From Zetaproteobacteria bacterium (GTDB lineage: Bacteria > Pseudomonadota > Zetaproteobacteria > Mariprofundales > Mariprofundaceae): a stretch of DNA of 5,850 nucleotides. Each line of letters begins with the position of its first letter. The stretch's first letter is position 1. This document shows positions 1 through 5,850 of the stretch, piece by piece. A program made the translations under genes and the position numbers. The notes under the pieces were generated by a model that saw only the letters and a program-made list of their open reading frames with translations, made no database searches and was not told the origin of the DNA. Where the stretch lies: positions 1 to 5,850 of the forward strand of contig JAJRTX010000161.1 in assembly GCA_021545665.1 (NCBI GenBank), in the 5' to 3' direction.

Positions 1-88
1 ATTTCGTCGTCCACACTACATGATATTTACAATCCCATACTGTGTGGCTGCCACGCTTATAGTCTTGCATAACATGGAAAACTACCTA

Positions 89-135
89 TCCGTCGCCTAA
101 AGGCGAGGGGTTTACGGATCCCCTATCGGGGACTC
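89..135. repeat. Tandem hairpins resembling an IS200/IS605-type end
   Basis: The first hairpin pairs TCGCC (93-97) with GGCGA (102-106) around a TAAA loop and extends past a G-G mismatch to c90-c91 with g108-g109. The second pairs TCCCC (119-123) with GGGGA (128-132) around TATC. The two are separated by a short TTTACGGA spacer. Subterminal imperfect hairpins of this kind, with a CCTAAAGG-like core followed by GGGG and TTTAC, are known from the ends of IS200/IS605 elements and the associated TnpB guide RNAs. No transposase or tnpB is visible in the window, so this assignment is a resemblance only. An intrinsic terminator is less likely because no T-run follows either hairpin. Confidence 0.3.
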
Positions 136-177
136 TAAACTAACTCTATGGTTTCTTGCATATTAATTATTTAGAGT
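132..177. repeat. 8-bp inverted repeat ACTCTAAA / TTTAGAGT
   Basis: ACTCTAAA at 132-139 is exactly complementary to TTTAGAGT at 170-177, with 30 bases between them. It begins on the last base of the second GC-rich hairpin. It may mark an element boundary or simply be chance in AT-rich DNA. Confidence 0.35.
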
Positions 178-259
178 GAAAATTTTAATAAACTTACTTT
201 TTTATCCCCGGTTAAAGAATCATGGCATCAGGTTTTTGCTGGCTGTTCTGAAAACGATA

Positions 260-291
260 GCCTTTCACGTTGTGCCTGAGTACGTAAAGGC
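260..291. repeat. Bulged 10-bp inverted repeat
   Basis: GCCTTT-C-ACGT (260-270) pairs with ACGTAAAGGC (282-291), giving ten base pairs with one bulged C at 266 and an 11-base loop. No run of T follows, so it is not an intrinsic terminator in either direction. It could be a protein-binding site or a structured leader if transcription of the downstream operon starts upstream of it; function unknown. Confidence 0.4.
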
Positions 292-432
292 ATGCATGGA
301 TTATATTAGAGCTATCTTACAGCGTTTAAATCTTTTTCCCATACAATGATGCTATTGTTTGCATTTTCTACCTTAAACCCACTTCTTTTTCCTTACAGCC
401 CCATTAAACAAGATTTATCCAACGGCTCCCTA

Positions 433-438
433 TATAGT
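433..438 (+). promoter_or_regulatory. Putative -10 box of the amr operon
   Basis: TATAGT lies 7 bases before the first ATG of amrB, within the A/T-rich run from 431 to 447. If it is a sigma-70 -10 box, transcription would start at or next to the start codon, giving a leaderless message. No good TTGACA-like -35 is visible about 17 bases upstream (the sequence there is near AAGATT). An AT-rich tract this close to a start codon may also just reduce secondary structure. Confidence 0.25.
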
Positions 439-445
439 ATAGAAT

Positions 446-1255
446 ATGATGCGTATTCGACCTGCCGCTGTTGCCGGCCAGTTTTATCCCCATAATCCTA
501 TGGAGTTGCGTTCCTTTATCAGCCAGGCGCTGAACACTGCTGGTTGCAAGCCAGACACTGATTCTTCCATCCCGAAAGCTCTGATCGTTCCACATGCCGG
601 ATATGTCTATTCAGGTCTCACCGCAGCGTATGCGTATGCTGCGGTGAAAAATTCAGGAATCAGACGGGTAGTATTACTTGGCCCTGCCCATCGTGTTGCA
701 TTTTATGGCATAGCCCTGCCCGACAGTGAGGCATTTGAGACGCCGCTGGGTAAAATATTACTGGATACAGAGAGTATGCAGACAATTCAAAAACTCCCCC
801 ATGTTGGAATAAATAATACAGCCCATGCGTTGGAACATTCGCTGGAAGTGCAATTGCCATTTCTGCAATCTGTTTTTGAGAATTTAGCACTTATTCCACT
901 ATGCATTGGTTCTGTAGGCGTTGATCATGTGGCTGAACTTATGGAGCGGTTATGGGATGATGAAGATACTCTGTTTGTTATCAGTTCTGATCTGTCCCAT
1001 TTTCATTCATACAAAGAAGCCAGAGAACTGGATCAGCGATCCATTGACTTGATTCTGAATATGCAGCCTTATTTGAGTCATGAACAGGCCTGTGGGGCCA
1101 CCGGCATTAATGCACTACTCAGTATTGCCAGCAAACGGGGTATGCAGCCATACTTGCTGAATTATTGTAATTCAGGAGATACGGCAGGGGATAAAGATCG
1201 CGTTGTCGGTTATGCGTCGGTAGCCTTTTCCGAGTCTACAGTGGTGACTTTGTAG
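446..1255 (+). CDS. amrB: MEMO-family protein, AmmeMemoRadiSam system protein B
   Basis: This 269-residue protein belongs to the MEMO family, which shares the fold of class III extradiol dioxygenases (LigB type). It is a cytosolic protein; the enzymatic role in bacteria is not settled. Seen: the N-terminal RPAAVAGQFYP signature (residues 5-15), PHAGYVYSG (49-57) with His50, GPAH (79-82) with His82, EHSLEVQLPF (130-139), SSDLSHF (180-186) and CNSGD (241-245). His50, His82 and Cys241 fit the metal-site residues His49, His81 and Cys244 known for human MEMO1, and the length is that of the full family. An in-frame TAG at 440-442 forces the start to the ATG at 446 or the adjacent ATG at 449. No Shine-Dalgarno sequence precedes it. 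It is the first gene of the operon with amrA and amrS. Confidence 0.95.
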   Translation: MMRIRPAAVAGQFYPHNPMELRSFISQALNTAGCKPDTDSSIPKALIVPHAGYVYSGLTAAYAYAAVKNSGIRRVVLLGPAHRVAFYGIALPDSEAFETPLGKILLDTESMQTIQKLPHVGINNTAHALEHSLEVQLPFLQSVFENLALIPLCIGSVGVDHVAELMERLWDDEDTLFVISSDLSHFHSYKEARELDQRSIDLILNMQPYLSHEQACGATGINALLSIASKRGMQPYLLNYCNSGDTAGDKDRVVGYASVAFSESTVVTL

Positions 1256-1326
1256 AAACTTGTCATTGTACCCATGGACGGGCGCGAGACTGAAATGGCT
1301 GTAATGATCCGTCTTGGGACTTAATC

Positions 1327-1331
1327 AGGAG
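1327..1331 (+). promoter_or_regulatory. Ribosome binding site of amrA
   Basis: AGGAG lies 6 bases before the ATG at 1338. It selects that ATG over the in-frame TTG at 1314, which would add eight residues unlike the family N-terminus and has no such site. Confidence 0.75.
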
Positions 1332-1337
1332 CAGGAC

Positions 1338-1913
1338 ATGAATAATGGAATACCCAGAGGTGATATCCTTATAAGGCTTGCTCGAGCTGCAATCGCCCGA
1401 AAGCTGAGTTTGCCTTTTGATGAGCCCGTTACGGATGCTACAGACTGGTTGCAGGAAAAAGCTGCTACATTTGTGACCTTGCAATTGCATGGCAATCTGC
1501 GTGGATGTATAGGTACGCTGGAGGCGCATTGTTCATTGATTGATAATGTACGAGCTAACGCTATTGCTGCGGCATTCCATGATATGCGTTTCGCGCCATT
1601 AAATACTGAAGAGTTTGCACATATCCAGATTGAAGTATCTGTATTATCTGTCCCGGAAGCTATGCATGCACGCAGTGAAGCTATCGCCTGTTCCAGACTC
1701 AGGCCTGGAATTGATGGTGTGGTAATCACATTCAATGAGCATAGAGCCACATTTCTGCCGCAGGTATGGGATCAACTACCTGAACCGAAAGACTTTATGG
1801 CTCACCTCAAAGTCAAAGCGGGTCTTGCAGCTGATTTCTGGCATCCGGAATTATTGTTGTATAAATACCAGGTCAATAAATATCGTGAGCATGAGGACAG
1901 ATCCTCCGAATAG
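1338..1913 (+). CDS. amrA: AMMECR1-domain protein, AmmeMemoRadiSam system protein A
   Basis: This 191-residue protein is a complete single-domain member of the AMMECR1 family, widespread in all three domains of life and without an established biochemical activity. Seen: the near-invariant LRGCIG motif (residues 54-59), the following stretch to the DMRF segment (82-85) and PLN (88-90), the IEVSVLS strand (98-104), the ATFLPQVWDQLP segment (137-148) and the FMAHLKVKAGL helix (153-163). The start at 1338 is chosen because of the well-placed AGGAG. It lies 82 bases after amrB, and its stop is only three bases before the amrS ATG, so it is probably co-transcribed and translationally coupled to amrS. 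The constant association with a MEMO protein and a radical SAM enzyme suggests a shared pathway or complex; that is inference. Confidence 0.95.
   Translation: MNNGIPRGDILIRLARAAIARKLSLPFDEPVTDATDWLQEKAATFVTLQLHGNLRGCIGTLEAHCSLIDNVRANAIAAAFHDMRFAPLNTEEFAHIQIEVSVLSVPEAMHARSEAIACSRLRPGIDGVVITFNEHRATFLPQVWDQLPEPKDFMAHLKVKAGLAADFWHPELLLYKYQVNKYREHEDRSSE
1893..1906 (+). repeat. Short hairpin just before the amrS start
   Basis: GAGGA (1893-1897) and TCCTC (1902-1906) are exact complements around a CAGA loop, within the last codons of amrA and 10 bases before the amrS ATG. GAGGA is the only Shine-Dalgarno-like sequence nearby but is rather far (19 bases) from the ATG. The hairpin could affect coupling between the two genes, or be chance. 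Confidence 0.3.
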
Positions 1914-1916
1914 GCT

Positions 1917-2996
1917 ATGAGCAACGAGCATTTCCCCGGACGCTACTGGCACAAACTGGATGATGAGCGCATCCAGTGCGATATCTGTCCGCGTGATTGC
2001 AAACTGCATAACGGGCAGCGAGGATTGTGTTTTGTTCGTCGCTGTGAGAACAACCAGATTGTTCTGACCACTTATGGACGCTCCTCCGGTTTTTGCATTG
2101 ATCCGATTGAAAAAAAGCCGCTAAATCATTTTTACCCGGGTTCCAGTGTTTTGTCTTTTGGTACTGCGGGCTGCAATCTGGCCTGTAAATATTGTCAGAA
2201 CTGGGATATTTCCAAATCACGCGAGTTTGACCGACTGTGTGATGAAGCTAATCCCGAAAGCATCGCCAAAACTGCTGCCGAAATAGACTGCAAGAGCGTT
2301 TCCTTTACCTACAATGATCCCGTGATATTTCTCGAATATGCTGTGGATACTGCTAAGGCGTGCCATGCACTGGGTGTAAAAACTGTGGCGGTTACGGCCG
2401 GATATATCCATGCTGAAGTAAGGAAAGAATTCTTCGCCCATATGGATGCTGCCAATATTGATTTAAAAGCTTTTTCAGAAGATTTCTACCACAAACTATG
2501 TGCCGGACAACTCCAGCCTGTACTGGATACGCTGGAGTATCTGAAAAACGAAACCGATGTCTGGTTTGAGATCACCACACTGCTGATTCCCGGCAAAAAT
2601 GACAGCAACGAAGAACTGACTGCCATGTGTGAATGGATTGCCGAACATCTTGGCCTGGATGTGCCGCTGCATTTCACGGCCTTTCATCCAGACTGGAAAA
2701 TACGCGATATTGCATCAACGCCTCCTGCAACGCTTACACGGGCCAGAGAAACAGGCAAAAAAGCAGGACTAAAATTCGTTTATACCGGCAATGTGCATGA
2801 TCGTTCGGGTGGAACGACATTTTGTCCAGAGTGCGGGGCAGGGGTTATTGTCCGCGACTGGTATGAGATTCTCGAATATAATCTGGATGATGAGGGACAT
2901 TGCAAACACTGTAATGCCCCACTGCCCGGAAGGTTTGCCTCATTTCATGGTGCTTTTGGGGCTCGGCGAATACCCATTCAGATTCACGATCAATAA
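1917..2996 (+). CDS. amrS: AmmeMemoRadiSam system radical SAM enzyme
   Basis: This 359-residue protein is a radical S-adenosylmethionine enzyme related to the pyruvate formate-lyase activase group. Seen: an N-terminal cysteine cluster (Cys21, Cys24, Cys28, Cys38), the radical SAM motif C-x3-C-x2-C (Cys86, Cys90, Cys93, within [12 protein letters not shown]), which would bind a 4Fe-4S cluster, the SFTYNDP segment (129-135), the IDLKAF segment (181-186), and a C-terminal zinc-ribbon-like set of cysteines (Cys303, Cys306, Cys329, Cys332) after the typical GNVHD (291-295). The protein ends with the ARRIPI-like tail usual in this family, so it appears full length. It starts three bases after the amrA stop with no strong ribosome binding site, consistent with translational coupling. 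The substrate and product are not known to me; genomic linkage says it works with the MEMO and AMMECR1 proteins. Confidence 0.95.
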   Translation: MSNEHFPGRYWHKLDDERIQCDICPRDCKLHNGQRGLCFVRRCENNQIVLTTYGRSSGFCIDPIEKKPLNHFYPGSSVLSFGTAGCNLACKYCQNWDISKSREFDRLCDEANPESIAKTAAEIDCKSVSFTYNDPVIFLEYAVDTAKACHALGVKTVAVTAGYIHAEVRKEFFAHMDAANIDLKAFSEDFYHKLCAGQLQPVLDTLEYLKNETDVWFEITTLLIPGKNDSNEELTAMCEWIAEHLGLDVPLHFTAFHPDWKIRDIASTPPATLTRARETGKKAGLKFVYTGNVHDRSGGTTFCPECGAGVIVRDWYEILEYNLDDEGHCKHCNAPLPGRFASFHGAFGARRIPIQIHDQ

Positions 2997-3069
2997 CATA
3001 TGCAGAGCCGAGATTGTGTTATCCATACCTGTTCAATGTCTTATGTCCGAATTTAAAGCTTTGGGCGGT

Positions 3070-3516
3070 TTCCCTCGAACACCGGCTGAAGGGCGGAAGG
3101 TGCTGGATCTGATGGCCGAACATGGCCTGAAGCGCGGCGAAGACGGACTGGAGATTTACATGATGTGCGAGATTCCGGCCAACGTCATCTCAGCCGATGC
3201 TTTCCTCGATATTTTTGACGGATTCTCTATCGGCTCCAACGATCTGACCCAGCTTGTGCTCGGTGTGGACAGGGATTCGGAACTGGTCGCCCATATCTTT
3301 GATGAACGAAATGACGCTGTCCTGGCTATGCTGAAGATGGCTATTTCCACCTGTAAACGTCGTGGCAAATATATAGGCATCTGCGGGCAGGCTCCTTCCG
3401 ATTATCCGGAAGTGGCGGAATTTCTCGTCAGGGAAGGCATTGAATCGATCTCGCTGAACCCGGACAGTGTTCTAAAGACAACCATGCGCATACTGGAAGT
3501 AGAAAAGGAGCAGTAA
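3070..3516 (+). pseudogene. ppsA: Truncated 3' end of phosphoenolpyruvate synthase
   Basis: The frame from 3070 encodes about 148 residues closely matching the C-terminal end of phosphoenolpyruvate synthase, which converts pyruvate, ATP and water to PEP, AMP and phosphate. Seen: [10 protein letters not shown] at the beginning, MMCEIPANV, the signature [26 protein letters not shown], and GICGQAPSD containing the catalytic cysteine, then the usual SLNPD. The complete enzyme has about 800 residues; the phosphohistidine domain, ATP-grasp domain and first half of the PEP-binding barrel are absent. The frame is undamaged up to the TAA, so the loss is by deletion or rearrangement and is probably recent or neutral. 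The frame runs open upstream into amrS to an ATG at 2791, but that part is an out-of-frame shadow of amrS. An ATG at 3043 has no ribosome binding site. A functional stand-alone product is unlikely. Confidence 0.85.
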
Positions 3517-3631
3517 GTCTGCTGACTACAGATTCCAGCCTAAGGTCGCACTGGTAACGGTTCCGTCAGGTTGAATGGACGAACGGGTGTTCACGGCCAC
3601 TTTCGGACATTCATTTGCTGTAAATAATGTT

Positions 3632-3658
3632 TTGGCAGTATCCATAATCAGTTATGCT
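3632..3658 (+). promoter_or_regulatory. Weak promoter candidate for the HEPN gene
   Basis: TTGGCA (3632-3637) and TATGCT (3653-3658) resemble -35 and -10 boxes, but the 15-base spacing is short. The position, 60 bases before the start codon, suits a promoter dedicated to the HEPN gene. Assigned by eye only. Confidence 0.25.
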
Positions 3659-3705
3659 GGCCGCGTGATACAAGACGAACTAAAAATTTGTATTGCTCCT
3701 TCCGT

Positions 3706-3710
3706 AGGAG
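3706..3710 (+). promoter_or_regulatory. Ribosome binding site of the HEPN gene
   Basis: AGGAG lies 7 bases before the ATG at 3718 and decides for that start over an in-frame TTG at 3688, which lies upstream of the site itself. Confidence 0.8.
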
Positions 3711-3717
3711 ATTAACT

Positions 3718-4764
3718 ATGCGGTTTATAGCTAACTATGAAGTTAAATCTGATATATCTGTTATTTCGGACGACGAACGACTGAGATTTCAAGATCCGAA
3801 AGGTCATTTTCAAGCGACAATCAAGAATATAATCCGTGATGATTATTCAACGCCATTTCTCTTATCACTGCAAATTGCATTCGAATCTATAAGTCTTGAA
3901 GAGGCTAAAGATGTTGCTGAAGACAAATTAGTCGAATGTCTCAATATGATTTCGTTCACTTCTGGCGCAGGTATTAGTAGGCATCGGATCAAACAGCTTG
4001 TTGATGCTACTCCTGAGGCAGGAATGAGGGATTGCCTTATCTGGGCAGATTCAGCAAGGCATGAAGACCCCAGCCCATTTCTACATGAAAAAGTCATAGG
4101 AACACTGGAACACTTGTTGCAATTTGAACAGCCAGCTGCGATTCGACGTGCAATGAGGTGGTATCGAATTGGAATTGATTCGCCGATACCAGAAGATCAA
4201 TTCCAATATTTCTGGTTTTCACTGGAGATACTTGCCGAATATCAAAAGAGCCCTGTGAAGGTGCCGGACAAATGCCCCCACTGTAAATCACCCCTCTATT
4301 GTGAGACATGTGAGAAGCATCCAGAACACAAGCCATATGCAAAGCAGGCAATAAGTGCTTTGATCATGTCTGTGGATGAGGCCTGTGATGAGGAAACTAT
4401 CAAGAAATTAGGTGATGCAAGAAATGCACTAATGCATGGGATGACCTTGAAAGAAATAGAAGAAGAATTGGGAACATCTGAAGAAGACATCGTTGATGTG
4501 TTGGGAAAGATATTATTCAAGGCTTTGGTTCATATGTTTCCCAATGAACTTTTTAGAGAAAGACTCCATTTTGGCTCACCTACGACTTATGTTCATCGTA
4601 CCTTAACCGGAGTCGCTCACGTACAGACTATCGTATCAAATGGAGCGGATGGAGATTTAGACTTAGATTCATTAGATGGAACCAAAGTGACCATGGAAAC
4701 AGGCAGGCCTCCTCAAAGTGAAAGGCCCAGCATTATTAAGTTAAGCCCCGAGCAACACGAGTAA
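3718..4764 (+). CDS. HEPN-domain protein with zinc-knuckle insert (Apea/MauJ-like)
   Basis: I do not recognise this 348-residue protein by name. Residues 1 to about 140 form an N-terminal part of unknown fold. From about 145 to 275 the pattern fits a HEPN domain: a helix with FQYFWFSLEILAE (162-174), then an insert with two CxxC pairs (Cys186, Cys189, Cys195, Cys198) likely to bind zinc, then a helix containing DARNALMHG (233-241), where Arg235 and His240 form the R-x4-H motif of HEPN ribonucleases. Similar proteins are annotated as Apea-like HEPN or MauJ-like; that link is from memory. No membrane segment or signal peptide is visible. HEPN proteins often act as RNases in toxin-antitoxin or phage defence systems, but no partner gene is evident. 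It is AT-rich: I count 21 of 60 G/C at 3721-3780 and 22 of 60 at 4441-4500, against 37 of 60 at 5461-5520 in the alkC gene, suggesting transfer. Confidence 0.75.
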   Translation: MRFIANYEVKSDISVISDDERLRFQDPKGHFQATIKNIIRDDYSTPFLLSLQIAFESISLEEAKDVAEDKLVECLNMISFTSGAGISRHRIKQLVDATPEAGMRDCLIWADSARHEDPSPFLHEKVIGTLEHLLQFEQPAAIRRAMRWYRIGIDSPIPEDQFQYFWFSLEILAEYQKSPVKVPDKCPHCKSPLYCETCEKHPEHKPYAKQAISALIMSVDEACDEETIKKLGDARNALMHGMTLKEIEEELGTSEEDIVDVLGKILFKALVHMFPNELFRERLHFGSPTTYVHRTLTGVAHVQTIVSNGADGDLDLDSLDGTKVTMETGRPPQSERPSIIKLSPEQHE

Positions 4765-5001
4765 ATAAAGCTGCTTGCGTTCAGCAGAGGTGATCATCAA
4801 GAACTCTGTAGGCGAGTGTATGATCATGTGCGAATGCATGATGGGAAATTATTAGCCTTGGTCCTATCAACAGATATGGCAATAATTAGAGTTGCGCTTA
4901 ACCGAGACGAAACAGGAAGCTGGCAAGACCTCTTTCGCGAGATTATGAGCACGAACACCTTCGACCAAAGTTCAGCACCTGAATCGGGTTCCGGTGGTTA
5001 G
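4765..5001 (+). other. Open frame continuing after the HEPN stop codon
   Basis: The HEPN reading frame stays open for 78 further codons beyond its TAA, ending with TAG at 4999-5001. The first possible start is a GTG at 4816 (61 residues), with only a poor AGG three bases before it. The translation from KLLAFSRGDH through DGKLLALVLSTDMAIIRVALN looks protein-like, with alternating hydrophobic residues, then a Ser/Gly-rich end. I do not recognise it. It could be a small gene, the relic of a downstream gene that lost its 5' end, or a former C-terminal extension of the HEPN protein cut off by a stop mutation. A 5-bp hairpin (4771-4775 with 4783-4787) lies just after the HEPN stop. Confidence 0.3.
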
Positions 5002-5035
5002 ATGCATAGCGCGCAGCAGGTTAGTGTCACAAACC

Positions 5036-5096
5036 AAAGTGATTACAAATGACCGCATTTTGCCGGAAACAGCCATTTATCCAGACTAATCACTTT
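5036..5096. repeat. 10-bp perfect inverted repeat with 41-base interior
   Basis: AAAGTGATTA (5036-5045) is exactly complementary to TAATCACTTT (5087-5096). The interior has no obvious internal hairpin or coding frame. It lies in the 205-base gap between the open frame ending at 5001 and the convergent alkC gene. No T-run of terminator type follows on the plus strand. It may be a recombination or regulator site or the end of a small mobile unit. Confidence 0.4.
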
Positions 5097-5206
5097 TCTC
5101 ACCATAGACGAATTCTTCTCATTTCCAAGATTGAGTTTTTAGCCGCTATATATATGGGACTTTGGTGGAATCACCTGATACTTTCTCTGTAATCTGCACT
5201 GATGAC

Positions 5207-5850
5207 CTAACTGTCAGCTTTTTCAGTGACTATGAAGTGACATTTAGCCAGTTGTTGGCCGTTAACGAAAACTGAAAAAGCATGAACTCCAGGATAATAT
5301 TTTCGGGTGGTGATCATTTTGAATGAATAGTGCTTCGATATACTTTTCGATTGCCCTGCATAATCCGCCTCTGAAATTTTGAAGCGTTTTGCTGATGGTT
5401 TGCCGTTGGCTTTGATGAAATCGATGGCGTACTCGATGCGCAGTTTGCCCAGCCGGGTTTCTTCGGTTTGCAGACTGAAGGAGAATGGCAGCTGGCCGCC
5501 AATGGCCACTGCCGCTCCAGTGCTTAGTTCTGAAACAGAGACATGATCAGGGTGCTGAAAGCCAAACAGTTGCAAGACTTCCGCATGTCCCTGCCTGAGC
5601 AGGCTGCGGCTGGCATGCTTGAGTATGCGGTCGGTTTTTTTATCGGCACCCAGTTTTTCTCTGAGCATATCAATCAGAACGTCCGGGTTGTCTTTGGATA
5701 TGTCGTTGAGATTATTGGCTACGCTGCGGCGGACATATTCCGATTCATCCAGCATCAGCCTGTTGATCACATCCAGCACCGAGTGTGGATTCTTTTTGAA
5801 TGTTGGCAAGCTCATCGCCCACGGCAGACGCGGCCTGCAACCCTCGGAGG
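5207..5850 (-). CDS. AlkC-like DNA alkylation repair glycosylase, C-terminal part
   Basis: The minus-strand frame enters at the window edge and ends at a TAG at 5207-5209, giving about 213 residues of a protein whose N-terminus is outside the window. An internal ATG at 5813-5815 is not the start, because the preceding residues SEGCRPRLPWA are part of the conserved HEAT-like repeat domain of the family. Seen after that: the DESEYVRRSVANNLNDIS signature, the LRQGHAEVLQLFGF segment ending the helical domain, and a C-terminal stretch of about 110 residues rich in beta-strand patterns (from SVSELSTGAAVAIGG to the end), which fits the Ig-like domain of AlkC proteins. AlkC glycosylases remove N3-methyladenine and related alkylated bases without flipping them. 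The gene converges on the HEPN region and is more GC-rich than it. Confidence 0.88.
   Translation of the reverse strand, partial: SEGCRPRLPWAMSLPTFKKNPHSVLDVINRLMLDESEYVRRSVANNLNDISKDNPDVLIDMLREKLGADKKTDRILKHASRSLLRQGHAEVLQLFGFQHPDHVSVSELSTGAAVAIGGQLPFSFSLQTEETRLGKLRIEYAIDFIKANGKPSAKRFKISEADYAGQSKSISKHYSFKMITTRKYYPGVHAFSVFVNGQQLAKCHFIVTEKADS

Larger units (their letters stand above)
1..445. other. Non-coding region upstream of amrB
   Basis: I find no convincing gene in these 445 bases. One plus-strand frame is open from the window edge to a TAA at 98-100, encoding about 32 hydrophobic residues that I do not recognise; it could be the tail of a gene outside the window, but that is weak. The region holds two tandem GC-rich hairpins (about 89-135), an 8-bp inverted repeat (132-139 with 170-177), a bulged inverted repeat (260-291), and an A/T-rich -10-like element right before the amrB start. 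The rest is AT-rich and shows no structure that I can name. Confidence 0.6.
3517..3717. other. Intergenic region between ppsA remnant and HEPN gene
   Basis: No coding frame with recognisable content is present. The first half (to about 3610) has the base composition of the ppsA remnant, the second half is AT-rich like the gene that follows, so a junction may lie near 3610-3630. It contains a weak promoter candidate and the ribosome binding site of the next gene. Confidence 0.5.

Noticed and set aside
1..100. C-terminal end of a gene entering from the left, stop at 98-100
   Set aside because: About 32 hydrophobic residues without a recognised motif, overlapping a hairpin; too short to support as a gene.
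1325..1750. Minus-strand 141-residue open frame opposite amrA
   Set aside because: It is antisense to a strongly conserved AMMECR1 domain and has no recognisable protein features.
2791..3042. Upstream extension of the ppsA-like frame inside amrS
   Set aside because: It overlaps the well-conserved C-terminal zinc-ribbon part of amrS in another frame and has no resemblance to PEP synthase; the frame is open by chance.
3688..3717. TTG start giving ten extra residues for the HEPN protein
   Set aside because: The extension covers the ribosome binding site that serves the ATG at 3718.
5036..5096. Integron attC site
   Set aside because: The repeat lacks GTTRRRY and RYYYAAC core sites, and no other attC-like repeats or cassette pattern are visible.
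5164..5175. Small hairpin GGTG-GAAT-CACC as terminator for the alkC-like gene
   Set aside because: The stem is only 4 bp and no T-run follows on the minus strand.
1..5850. CRISPR arrays, tRNA or rRNA genes
   Set aside because: No regularly spaced direct repeats, and no tRNA-like or rRNA-like sequence was seen by eye on either strand.

Overview
The window looks like chromosomal DNA of a bacterium of moderate GC content, most likely a proteobacterium. This rests on gene content (an AmmeMemoRadiSam operon, a phosphoenolpyruvate synthase remnant and an AlkC-type glycosylase) and on the general look of the proteins. I cannot name a genus.

Layout: (1) 1-445 is non-coding. It has a pair of tandem GC-rich hairpins at about 89-135 that resemble the end of an IS200/IS605-type element, a further bulged inverted repeat at 260-291, and an A/T-rich -10-like box just before the first gene. 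(2) 446-2996 is a compact three-gene plus-strand operon: a MEMO-family protein (amrB), an AMMECR1-domain protein (amrA) and a radical SAM enzyme (amrS). These three families recur together as the AmmeMemoRadiSam system; the reaction it carries out is not something I can name. (3) 3070-3516 is an intact-frame but strongly truncated 3' end of a phosphoenolpyruvate synthase gene (ppsA), about 148 codons of a protein normally near 800, lying only about 70 bases after amrS. (4) 3718-4764 is a visibly AT-rich gene for a 348-residue protein with a four-cysteine zinc-knuckle-like insert and an R-x4-H motif typical of HEPN domains. The same reading frame stays open after its stop codon as far as 5001. 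(5) 5002-5206 is non-coding with a 10-bp inverted repeat. (6) 5207-5850, minus strand, is the C-terminal part of an AlkC-like DNA alkylation repair glycosylase whose N-terminus lies beyond the window edge.

The first half is an ordered, probably co-transcribed pathway. The stretch from about 2997 to 5206 looks like a patchwork: a gene stump, an AT-rich HEPN gene that could belong to a defence or stress module, and a short in-frame tail, placed between the operon and a convergent DNA repair gene. The strongest candidates for something not yet understood are the AmmeMemoRadiSam operon itself, whose product is unknown to me, and the HEPN gene with its downstream open frame.
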